NCBI RefSeq assembly: GCF_030867145.1
Contig: NC_134420.1
Location: 11,180,823 to 11,244,822 of the forward strand
Direction: 5' to 3'
Length of the DNA: 64,000 bases
Origin: Opisthocomus hoazin
Lineage: Eukaryota > Chordata > Aves > Opisthocomiformes > Opisthocomidae
Both the position numbers and the translations under genes were made by a program. Positions 38,129-48,400 of this stretch are shown in pieces. The first letter of the stretch is position 1; every line of letters begins with the position of its first letter. The notes under the pieces were generated by a model. It saw nothing but the letters and a program-made list of their open reading frames with translations. It was not told the origin of the DNA and ran no database searches.

Positions 38129-38461
38129 GGAATAACATGGTGCTTTTCACCCAATTATGCAAGAAATTGGTACCTTTATGGTGATGATGAAGAGCAAATG
38201 AAGCTGACCGAAGTTCTTAGATTTGCCTATGAAGTAGTAACAGTAAGTTGATCACAAAACTAGTATGAGATCTAAATTCTTCATTTACATCCCTCGCTCT
38301 AAGCTTGTTTCACAAAAAAAAAAACCCGGCAAAATCAATTCAAAATCACTTCTCTGATGTGTTTCTTCAACTTTTTTTCTAAACTAAATTTCTTTGGAAT
38401 TAACAGAAATTACTTGAAATACAGATTTATACATGTATACATTTCTATCTTTATAGACAAG

Positions 38462-39593
38462 ATGACTTCTATAAAAAATCTGGCTAGGACTGCAATCATT
38501 TTATACGCCATATGCTTTTTTACAAACTCTGATGGAAGACCAATGATGTAAGTACATTATTTTACAGTTCCAAAATTTGGAGGATGGCTTTAGCTGTTGT
38601 TGAGAACATGGTTGGTTTGTCTGTATGTAAGTTTATGTATATGCAAGTCTTTCTGTTCCTGCTTTTGATCCCTTTGTCCAAGCTGGCCAAATTCAGTCCC
38701 CTAGATACAGCTGTAGGGATCTCAAGATACTCTGAGTTCTTACACATTTTTTGAAAACGGGCAGCTGAGTAGGGGGAGAAAAATCACATAAGTTCCTACC
38801 ATTGTGTAAGCTGCATCTCTTATTAGATGCGTAGGGGGTGTCTATGCAGGAGAGCATCTTTTTTACTGTTTAAGAATCTAGCTGGAACTCACATTTAGGA
38901 CACTAACATCAATCAACACTGACACACAAATCCACAGCCTCCTTAGCTCTAGTGTTCACAGAAAACGACAGCTGAATAAATGCCATAGTTTTATTAATCT
39001 GTTACGTCTTACTGTACAAGCCCAAAGCTCTTCTACAGCAGCTAAAATAAATAACTACGTTGTCAAACAACATTGTCACAAAACCAGACTACTTGCCATT
39101 TTTTATGCCTTCTCACTAATCTATCCATTACCAATAACGAATCACCATCCACCCTCCTTCTCTCCTCCAGATGTCATTCTATGCCTTACAAATTAGAAAG
39201 GTATGTTCTACGTCTCTGTATTGTAATACCCCACAGAAGTTCCCAAACCTGGGGTTTTGAATGAAGATCTAGAATTCAAGAAGGCTATGAGTGTCTTTCT
39301 TTGCTTTTCCTTCATGCAGGAAAAGATCAGTGAGTGAGATGCAATTAATGCATAATCTCGGAGAGCATCGACACACCGTGGAGAGACAGGACTGGCTTCA
39401 GATGAAACTGCAGGATGTGCACAGTGCCCTCGAGGATGCTAGAACCCAGAGGCCTCGGAACAAGGATGACATTGTCCTGGGTGAGATAAGAGGTCGGAGG
39501 CTGCTCCCTGAGCATTTGCGGGCAGCAATGCAGAAGAAATCCATTGATCTGGACAAAGCTTACATGGATGTACTCTTTAAAACAAAGCCATAA
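38462..39593 (+). CDS. PTH: Preproparathyroid hormone (two coding exons: 38462-38547 and 39320-39593)
   Basis: The secreted peptide hormone of the parathyroid; it raises blood calcium through the class B receptor PTH1R in bone and kidney. Exon 2 (38457-38547, 91 bp, acceptor TTTATAG, donor GTAAGT at 38548) holds the start codon. Exon 3 starts at 39320 after CATGCAG. The split codon AT|G restores Met. Joined, 360 bases give 119 residues. A signal peptide of about 25 residues has a hydrophobic AIILYAICFF core. A six-residue pro-segment ends in the dibasic Lys-Arg site. The 88-residue mature hormone starts at 39327 (SVSEMQLMHNLGEHRH). Residues 1-34 carry the receptor-activating N-terminus and the WLQMKLQDVH amphipathic helix. 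Mammals have 84 residues; birds have 88. Residues such as Gly in EIRGRR and Met in RAAMQKK differ from chicken as I recall it. No disabling changes. Confidence 0.98.
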
Positions 39594-39664
39594 TGAAAAA
39601 AGCCAAATAATTATATCTGTCCAAGTAAGCACGTGTCTGTAGATCATTGATCAAGTAGGGCAGT

Positions 39665-39681
39665 TTATTATTATTTATTTA
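39665..39681 (+). promoter_or_regulatory. AU-rich element in the PTH 3' UTR
   Basis: TTATTATTATTTATTTA contains two overlapping ATTTA pentamers about 70 bases after the stop codon. AU-rich elements in mammalian PTH mRNA bind stabilising and destabilising proteins (AUF1, KSRP) in response to calcium. Function here is inferred. Confidence 0.5.
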
Positions 39682-41231
39682 AACTGCAATAAGGATTAAA
39701 GGCTTCATTCAAGATTGTAGCCCCATTGAGTTAGACATTTCACAACCAAATAATAAAACATATTTAGAGTCCACCCATGACCGTTGCTGCTAGTTTCTGG
39801 GCATTTTTTAAATGGCTAATATATCTTACAAATTTCCAGCATAAAAAAAAGAAAAAAAAACCAAAACAAAACAGTAAGAAAGTTGAAAAATCATTTAAGA
39901 CCAGTTCTATTACTCTTACATGGGCAGCATTTGTATGTAATCACTAGGCCTACTTGTATAGTGAATAAATGCAGCAGAACCTGTCTCCAGAATGGGGTAC
40001 CATTTTGCCTAGGGTAAAATATGGTTTAACTTTGTACTAATAAAAATATATAAATTTAAATCCATATTTATTTTCAGAAAGCCTAAAATCAGATGAACAT
40101 TAGTGAAAGCTGCATGATAATAATTTAGGATTAAAGAGTGCAAACATAAAAAAATTAAAGTAGAAAGGCAAAGTTTAAGATTAAAGTATCTTGAGATAAA
40201 ATTAAAAAAAATTCTGTGTGAAATGGAAGAATGAAATTTTGCAAAATACTGAAATGAAGGGAAGGTTTGATTACCTTCTCCTCCTCCAAAAGATGATAAC
40301 CTATAATTAACTGCAAAACCAGTGGGAGCAGAGATGGTAGCACATAGCTAAGCATAGCCCTAACTACAGAATTGGGAAATTATTCTATCAAAACAAAAAC
40401 TTTGCAATATTTATTTTTGTCTCTCATTTTCTCAGTAAACTATCTATCTCTGAATTTCTGGTTGTTTTGTTAGGCCCTACGTAAGTATTTTTTGTTTGTG
40501 AGACCAGTGGCTCTCATAAATGAAGTTACTCATTTTCATATGTAATTTTTTGTAGAATTGGGATCTCAGTTTGCCAAATCCCAAAAATGAGAACCATTAA
40601 CATGCAGAAATCAACACCTGGGACAGGAACCATTAGCTGTAATACCATCAAACTCGCAGCAGAATTCAAAAAGAATCAGACACAAATATAAGTGGGAAAA
40701 AATCAATTATGATAACAATTTTTTTAAAAAGCAGCAAATATGAAACTATTTTGAATGGTATATGCAGACATGTGCTTAGGACCTGCAGTCATTTCTGACT
40801 AATAAGAAAGTTTTCTCAGTTGGAGTAATGGTGGTTCTCCGAATTTGCCATTGCCAGAGCTCAAACCTGGATGAATTGCTGCTCTAAGCCAAAGTGTCTG
40901 TATGTATGTTCCCATATTGCTTCTTATTTGTTTATTTGATGTCTAGCATGTCTTGGGGAATCTAGTAAAAAACTCATAAATCATTACAAATATAAATGCA
41001 ATCTGCTGGAGGCTAGAGAGGTACTTGTAACTAGTGAACTACAGTTCATAATCTGGCTATACTTTTACCAATGTAAAGGCCCTGATGCTGCAAGCAGATG
41101 GTGTGCCTGTTCACATCGGTGTGCCCTACACACAAGCAAGGATTCCATGCCACTTGTCTATTTGTAGAATCGAAGCCTTAAAGTGCACTTTCTATTTATT
41201 CTTTTATCTGACATCTGTGCTAACTTAAAGA

Positions 41232-41280
41232 AATAAAATTGCATTTTTGTACCTGCCTCACTTATGTATTACCAAATAAA
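41232..41280 (+). terminator. Candidate PTH polyadenylation signals
   Basis: Two AATAAA hexamers (41232-41237, 41275-41280) lie 43 bp apart at the distance expected for the 3' end of a long avian PTH mRNA. Cleavage would fall near 41255 or 41300. Confidence 0.55.
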
Positions 41281-41300
41281 GTGGACCAAAAGCTCTTGGA

Positions 41301-42077
41301 CATTATTTTAAAGCATAATAACTGACTGACCTGTAACTATTCTGATATAATTTAGCATTTGGGGCAACATTATTACGCTATTTTATTACAGCAATCTAAA
41401 CACAAAAATAATGATGCAAGCAATTTTTATTTTTCCTTCTGTCTTTCCTGCACACAAAATCATGCGGATGGTTAAACAAAAGGTATTTACCTAGCACACA
41501 CCCATTTATGTCCCCTTACAATAATGACACACATGCAGAAACTATATTATCTCCAAGTGCTAAATTCATAAACTGTTTCCTTTTGATCTAAACAAAGAAT
41601 TCTCTTTTCTAAACAACTTGTTCTTCCTAATCTTCAGCTATCCGGCAGATGAAAGGTGCTAACACAAATATTTAAACTTTCTATACACTTCAAAAAATAT
41701 TTGTTCCTTACTAAGGGCTTCAGGTTCAGAGACAGACGATGTACCACTGAACATCATTTAGCTAGAAATATGGCCACAGACAAACTACGCTCAGCACCGT
41801 TTCATTTAGGGCTAAAATCACATTTGCTTTGCTACATAGAGTATGACTTTTATAAAGGACTAAAGACAGTACAGTGGCAGATGAATTAGTGCTAGGTAAT
41901 GCCCATTAGAAAAAACGTGTAATTCGAATGAAATTACTTACTAATGGTAATTATCTTGAAACAGAATTGTTACGGCTTTTCAGCTTAAACCTCTGATGAG
42001 CATAGCAGCAGTCAAAACAGCAAAATCTTCAGAGTGGGGCAGAGGATGTTATCAGAAATATTTTAATACCATGATAT
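41301..42077. other. Intergenic sequence between PTH and the solo LTR
   Basis: About 780 bp of AT-rich DNA; nothing recognised. Confidence 0.5.
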
Positions 42078-42082
42078 ATTGC

Positions 42083-42495
42083 TGTCCTGGGTTTGGCCAG
42101 GACAGGGTTAATTCTCACCGGACTCCAGGAAGGGGCACAGCCGGGGGGTGGGGGCTGACCCCACCTGGCCAAACAGAGCCGGGTATTCCATACCATGTGA
42201 CGTCACGCTGGGTTCCGGTGGGGGGGGGCGGTGTGGCGGGAACGCTCTCGCGGCTTGGGCGGGCGCAGCGCCGGTCCGGTTTCGGGAGAGCGGCTGTTGT
42301 ACGGTTCGTGGTTGTGTTTTCTCCTTATTTGTATCGTTGTTGTTCCTGTTTTCCCTCTGTGTGCTGTTCTGTTAAACTGCCCTTATCCCGACCCACCAGT
42401 TTCTGCCTCTTTCTTTCCATTCTCCTCCGCACGCCGGCGGGGGGAGGGGCGGCCGCGTGGCGCTTTTGTTGCCGGCGGCAGCCGAAACCAAGACA
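42083..42495 (+). mobile_element. Young solo LTR (ERV, + strand) between PTH and BTBD10
   Basis: It starts TGTCCTGG and ends CCAAGACA, near-perfect terminal inverted repeats. It is flanked by a perfect 5-bp target duplication ATTGC (42078-42082 and 42496-42500). The 413-bp body is GC- and CpG-rich, unlike its surroundings, and ends with a T-rich R/U5 part holding a TTAAACTG segment where polyadenylation would occur. It includes a perfect CRE (TGACGTCA, 42198-42205). No internal retroviral sequence is present, so the provirus was lost by LTR-LTR recombination. Its first bases resemble the old LTR at 5481-5899. The preserved CpGs and intact duplication argue for a recent insertion. Confidence 0.9.
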
Positions 42496-42500
42496 ATTGC

Positions 42501-44939
42501 AAAGATTCATCTTCACCTGGACTAACACGTGCAATTTTGGTCATCTCTCACACATTAAGGGTACTACAAAGGGGATGGTAAGCAACAATAGGGCCGCTGA
42601 AACACCTATCTATGATACTAAATGGTAGCGACAGCAGTCAGCAAAGAAAAAAATAAGAAGAGGCATGATAAAGATATGACAAATGAACAGTATAGAGAGA
42701 TAAATGGCATTGCCTACCTATCTTTCTAAGAGAACAAGGAAAGAGAGGGAAATAATTCAACTGGCATATGGCTGAATATGGAGCTTTTAGCAAGTATGAG
42801 CCAAAATCTAATCTCCAGCCAAGGTCACTGAAGGAGAGTGTGTGTTTGAGTTCTTTTCCCACATATGAACTGGAATGTCCTTCAGTCTATGCCAAGTTGT
42901 GTACTTGCATGTAAACAATGTAAGTACTAAGTGAGCCTGCAGTTCACAAACGACTCAGATATGCATGTGACTGCCAGAGGAGACTTCCTATGTTCCCTGT
43001 TACAGTGAGACAAAGTTAGAAAAGTATTAGGTCTGCATGCCTTCACATCCACAGGATCGTCCATCCAAAGATCGGGTGTCTGTAGAAGGCCTGTTTCCTC
43101 CCTGAAGAATGTGTTTTCTATGCACATACTTCCTTTCAAGGCAGAAAACCTTGCTTTCTGATCTGACAAGGGCTTGTTGCTAAGACCTGTGTCCTCGAAG
43201 ACCTATCCTGTGCAGATGGCTATCTATTGTATGCACCTGCTTTTTATAAAATTCTCAGTGAAAAGAAATATACCCGTGTCTCTCACTCATGACTCACTGA
43301 AACAAGAAGCACTAGTATCAATATCTATCCTCAGGGGAAGTAAAACAGTAGCATGTGAAAAAAAACCCAAACCCGTGAAAAAGTAACAGAGCCAAAGTCA
43401 CAACAACTCGTAATAAAAAAACAGAGAAATTGTAAGATCTGTAGGTAAAACCTACTGCTGGTGATTTAACTGCTAGTGTTTTGGTGTTCTTCACTGCTTG
43501 TAACTTTGGCTGCTGTAAATAGTGTTACTTAATATTGCTCAGCTCACTGTTAAACATCGTGGAACATCTGACTCCTCGTCTAGTTAGGGCATTCTAACAG
43601 CTTTTGTGAAGGCTGCTTGGCTGTCATTGTTCTGCTGGTGGATTTCTAGAACTGTGTGGTTTATCTCTGTGGTTATTTGTTTAACAGATTCATGTTTTTC
43701 TATATATTGTAGCAAAGTTTCTGTCTTTTATGGGGCATTTCAATATAGCAAAGACACAAATCCTTGCTCTCTTGCCCCCTCTTTCCCTCCTCTCCCCAAT
43801 GTGCATAAGGTATACAATTTGTCTATCTAATATTCCCTGCCTGAAGCAGTCAGACCTGCTAATATATCAGGCAAGTCCAGAAGTGTACACTCACTGAATC
43901 CTTAGATTAATACTTTGGTGTCCCTGAAAGAGGAGGATGTTCTGAAAGATCTGTAAGAAGCACACAATAAGCATTGGCTGTAAAGTTCCAGTCTCTGGAA
44001 TCTGGTAGTAAACTTGTCAACTTTCTCCACCAGAGGCTAAATCAGAACCCCTACTCGAGGTGAATATACTCATCAGTAGAATACAGATTCATGCTCCCTC
44101 CTACGTGCATGTTTTCCCTGGGAAGTCTGGTCCAAGAGTGGCTTAGAATAGCATTTTGCCAGACTCTGAGAAGACCCTATACATGGTGGTTGATCTTTGC
44201 AGTGGGGCTGCCCCAAAATATCCACTGTGCAACCAAACTGGCTTCCCACAGTGCACAAAGGAGAACAGATAAACACTCAAAAGTTTGGGCAGAGATTTGC
44301 TGTCTCTTCCTCCTCCCAAACTCTCCACTTTTGCTTCAATATACTTGTTGTCTAGAGTTCTACAGTCCTTTCGCCTGACACGGAAGTCAAGCTCTGCCTG
44401 TGTTTATAATGATGCTGTAGAGAGTATCTTAGAAAACAGACAAATGTTGTCTTCAGATCTGAATAAGGTTAGGGCTTGGTATCGTCTTATTCCCCTCCTG
44501 TGAGGAGTGGAAAGGGCTAAAGTGTCATTTTAAGGATGGTGACACTTCAGTAAACTGAAGTGGCAACTGATGTGGGACTTGACAGTTCTGCTGGGGTACT
44601 GTGGAATGAAAGCCACATCCACTAATCGTATTCCTCGACAGGCTGCAGATCACAGAGACTCTGTATAACTATAACCTATAGGGCTGTACAAGCCTAAAAA
44701 CTGTGTTCGTCATTTAAATTAGGAATCAGGTTTAGGGTGAAGGTTGAGCTAGCAGAGATGTCACCTCACCTAGCTAAACTGTATTATATCCTCCTTTTTC
44801 GTCTGCGCCAGGCAGGGACAGGCGGATGCCGGTGCCAGAGGACCATGGGGCTGGACTCGCGGCCTCGGTGCTGGGTACGTGCTGCCACGTAAAACCGGTA
44901 ACGGTTGTTCCTCAGAGCCCCCGCGTGTGACCACCAGTA
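42501..44939. other. Intergenic sequence upstream of BTBD10
   Basis: About 2.4 kb between the solo LTR and the CpG island. No gene, RNA or repeat recognised. Open frames are under 100 codons without known motifs. Confidence 0.5.
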
Positions 44940-45324
44940 GGGCTCCGGCGCGAAGACACCCGCCCCGCCGCCGCCCCTGAGGACAGCTCACTCGCCGCGC
45001 CTCTCCCGACTCCCTCCCCGCGGCGGCAGGCGAGCAGCGGCGCTTCCCGCCGGCGGGCGGCGCTCGCTCTCCAGCGCCGCCTCTCCGGCCCTCCGACCGC
45101 CAGCCGCCGCGGCGGCGCCCGGCGGGATCGCGGTCTGGCCCCCGCCGGCTGTCCGCGGCGCGGCGCGGCCCCCCGCAGCGGCCCCGGCCCTCGCACAGCC
45201 CCGCGCTCGGCCCGCCGTCGGCCGGCCACACCGTAGCAACCGCCGCCTCACCGCGCCGGCCCGCCCCTAGCAACGGCGTCCCCTCACGCCCCGCCTCGCC
45301 CCGCCCCGCCCCCTGCCCCGCTAG

Positions 45325-45334
45325 TCTCGTGAGA
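45325..45334 (+). promoter_or_regulatory. TCTCGTGAGA, variant of the TCTCGCGAGA promoter element
   Basis: One base away from the palindromic element at 45377. It lies between the GC boxes and the inferred start. Confidence 0.5.
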
Positions 45335-45376
45335 TCCCGTCGCCGCCGCCGCCTCCTCCTCTACGCGCGGGGCGGC

Positions 45377-45386
45377 TCTCGCGAGA
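45377..45386 (+). promoter_or_regulatory. TCTCGCGAGA core promoter element
   Basis: A perfect 10-bp palindrome known from many TATA-less CpG-island promoters, where it directs transcription just downstream and has been linked to ZBTB33 (Kaiso) and related factors. It lies about 75 bp before the exon 1 donor. Confidence 0.75.
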
Positions 45387-45399
45387 GGCGGCGGCGTCG

Positions 45400-45459
45400 G
45401 GCCTGGGTGCAGTGGCCGGTGGCGGCGGGAGGCGAAGGCTCGGCCGCGGCGCCGCGCGG
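45400..45459 (+). other. BTBD10: BTBD10 exon 1 (5' UTR, noncoding)
   Basis: Inferred. The exon end is set by a consensus donor GTGAGT beginning at 45460 within the CpG island. The start is placed shortly after the TCTCGCGAGA element and could be off by tens of bases. No ATG in the frame of the downstream coding exon. Confidence 0.5.
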
Positions 45460-48400
45460 GTGAGTGGCGGGCGGAGGCGGCGGGGCGACAGCGGGCCCGG
45501 CCCGGCTCGGCCCGGCCCGGCCGGGGTGCGGGGAACGCCGCTCCGCGGAGGCTGCGTGTGGGGGCTGCCGGGCCGCTTGCGGCGGGGTCGGCGGAGGGTG
45601 CGGGCGGCGGCTTCTCTCTGCGGCCCGGGTCTCGGCCGCGGCTCCGGGGCTGTCCCCCCTCAGGGTTTGCGGGAGGCCGGCCCGTCTGTGGCTCTGCCGT
45701 GCTGCCGGCCCGGGCGAGCGGCGGCGGCCCTTGCCCCTGCAAGGGGCCGGAGCGGGGCTGTGGTCGCCCACGGGCGTTTGCGCTTCAGCCGGCCTCCCGA
45801 GGCGCGGCAGCGGTCCGCCGGCCTGGCCTCGCCGCCCCTGTCGCCGGAGCCGGCTCGTATGCTGAAGCTGTTCTGCTTGAAAAGCGTCGTGGAAAGAGCA
45901 CCTTCGGCAGGTCACTGTGCCTTGTGAACTCGGTTACGTGCGGTGTCACCAGTAGGCTGAGCACTATTGAAATTACTGGTTTCAATCGTAGAATGTTTAT
46001 TGGTGGAACCTGCAGTTGGCGTGGGGGCTGTACAGGAGCAGTGTTGTCGCTCAGGGCTGTCTGACAGCCATCACGTAATTCCTGAGCATACTCGCTTTGC
46101 ATAATACCTAAGCGTTGATGTACCTGTTCAGATGATTTCATAATGAGTTCGAGATCTTTATAAAACTTTCTTCCACATAACCGTATTTTATTTACAGAAA
46201 ATTGAAATTGCTGGTATGATAAATCTGTCATAATACAATTATGTGTTATGGTTGCCTATCGTTGCTTTTTTTCTTTAAATTTACTTCTGTTTCTAGCTAT
46301 GGCTTCCGTGTCTTTTCCATTTTATCTCAGATCCCATCAGACATGCCACTTTAGAACTCTTTTCTTTCAGATTTTGTATCCAGCTCCATCATAGACTTTT
46401 TTCAGGTTTGTTTCTGTCATTTGTGTGGTTTCTTTGTCCAAAGTAGTGGTTGAGCATTGCACCTTTTTGTTCTTTGTTGTTTGCTGCCTCCTGCAAATCC
46501 GAGTACATGCTTAAAACGTGGCTTCTTGGTAGTCTTTTGACTGTCATCTCCCGTTCTCCTTATTCGTGTTTGCTTTTTTCCTTCATGAATCATCTTCAGT
46601 GATTTATTTAAAGAGTACTTATCTCTGTTGTTGCTTCAGCTTTGGTGCTCCTTTCCCTGGAAGACCCTCTCTTTCTCTGTTGAATTTGCTGTTGAATTAG
46701 CTGATCCAGAAATACAATTCAAATTACCAACTTCACTCTATTCACAGTTCCTAACCTGATAGTTCACGCTTGTTTTCTTTTATCTGAATTAAAAATCTGT
46801 CTCTGCATCGTGTTGTGTAGATTACCTTGAATCGATATAACTTGAACTGTACAGTGCAGTCAAAAGTAACTGGCTATTTGTTTATCTTTTTTTAACCATT
46901 TCTCTGTAGTTAAGGAAGACTGTTCCACTGTATTTGTTTTGCAGGTCTGTCAGTGGGGATTTGACTTTGACTAGGTCTCTTTCTGGCAAAACATCACAGA
47001 TAATTTTTTTTTTTTCTGTTAAGACACACAAATCTCCTGCCAAAAGCCTTTGCATATTACCTCTCGATTTGTCCCGTTTCTGTCTCAAAAACTCATTATA
47101 GTGTATTATATCCTGCCAGTGGTTATCATTGCCGTCTACTGATGATGGTGTTTGAGACTGTTCTTTCGAGTTTTTTCAGCACGTTTGTATTTGTGCATTT
47201 GCCCAGTGTGTTAATGCCAGGGAAACTGGGATTTAAGAAAGGCAACAAGTTAAAGCAGCACTCCTATCACATGTTGAACTCCTTCTTGAGGCCCAGTTTT
47301 CCTTTTAGGCACCATTGCATTTGAAAATGGTAAATAGCTGTGCTGTGTATGACGCTGCTTATGAAATTAGGCACAAATGTCATCACCACTGTTTTTTCTG
47401 TCACTTTGTTATGAACTATATGCTTTCATAGACTGCATGCTTGAGACTGGGGGTCTTTTGTCCTGTATGCATACACAAAAGTCAAAATCTCATTATGTGC
47501 TAATTTCTTTCAGCACAGCTTTCATTTAGCAGTGTTGCTTAAATCTTGGCCCGGTGCTGTTGCTTGTCAATAAAAGTATGTATCTTTTAAAAATATGCAT
47601 AAAATCAAAAGATAGCGTACAATTCCTTTAACACGTAAAAAAATTATTTGGGATTTTTTTGCTCACTGAGGTGTATTGTTACTGCTGGGTACAACCATGG
47701 ATATAGACTTTGCTTGTTTCTGCAAGAAATCTCCCTGATGCTCTGTTTCGTGCTATTCATCTTGTCACTTATGGTGAGTGTTCTGAAGCCCTTTTTCTGC
47801 CTTCCGTTTTATACTGGTGGCTAGTAGTAACAGAAAGAAGTTAGATTCTGCTCCTTTCTCCTGTGGTGGTAACCATGATTCCGCTTTTCTGTGGGAGAAG
47901 TTGCTCTGTCTACTGAGCTTTTTACAGGTAGACCTAGGCTGATTTTACACAGTGAATCCTAATACAGAGGGGGAGTTGGGAATCATCTGCCTCTTGCTTT
48001 TTAGGCTTCTGATATCAGATAAGTGTGTTATCATTATGTTCCTTTTAGGAATTACACAGTTAAAAGATTGCAAGATAGTCGCTGGATATCTGTTGCTCAT
48101 GGTGCTATAGAAGTAGGAGTATCATCAGCTTTATGTGACTGTTCAATTTTTTTTTTTTACCCCTTACTCATTAAGAGAAGCTTCAATCTTGACCCACTGT
48201 GTTAATGTTGAGACTGTATTGCAAGGGATGTTTCTCAGCTATGCTTTAATCGGCGTCAGTTTGATAACATTTCAGTAATAATAATTCATAAAGCTACTTT
48301 ATGTGGCTGAATTGTGGCTGATGTCTGCAATAGTTTGTAAGAAACTCACTTGGCAGGTATGGATTTCCATGATACATGGTGTTTGCGTTATGAGCATGTG

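Larger units (their letters stand above)
39594..41300 (+). other. PTH: PTH 3' UTR
   Basis: It follows the stop codon within exon 3, with no splice evidence. The end is placed just past two adjacent polyadenylation signals (AATAAA at 41232-41237 and 41275-41280). The summed exons then give a transcript of about 2.2 kb before the poly(A) tail, matching the long (about 2.3 kb) PTH mRNA known from chicken. Earlier weak signals (near 39752 and 39963) could give shorter forms. Confidence 0.65.
44940..45870 (+). promoter_or_regulatory. CpG-island promoter of BTBD10
   Basis: About 930 bp with very high G+C and dense CpG, in sharp contrast to the AT-rich flanks. It holds clustered GC boxes (CCCCGCCCC-like, 45288-45320), two TAGCAAC motifs (45234-45240, 45268-45274), and paired TCTCGTGAGA (45325-45334) and TCTCGCGAGA (45377-45386). 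It lacks a TATA box, as is usual for broad housekeeping promoters. The many long frames on both strands here are a by-product of base composition. The assignment to BTBD10 follows from the coding exon found downstream on the same strand. Confidence 0.85.

Noticed and set aside
39345-39647. - strand 100-codon frame opposite PTH exon 3
   Set aside because: Antisense shadow of the hormone coding sequence.
44770-45915. Long overlapping open frames on both strands within the CpG island (up to 184 codons)
   Set aside because: Extreme G+C removes stop codons by chance. The translations are low-complexity Ala, Gly, Arg and Pro without domains.
45785-46231. - strand frame of 148 codons at the right edge of the CpG island
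   Set aside because: Its outer part looks somewhat protein-like, but no family is recognised, part of it lies in CpG-island sequence, and no splice or promoter context supports it.
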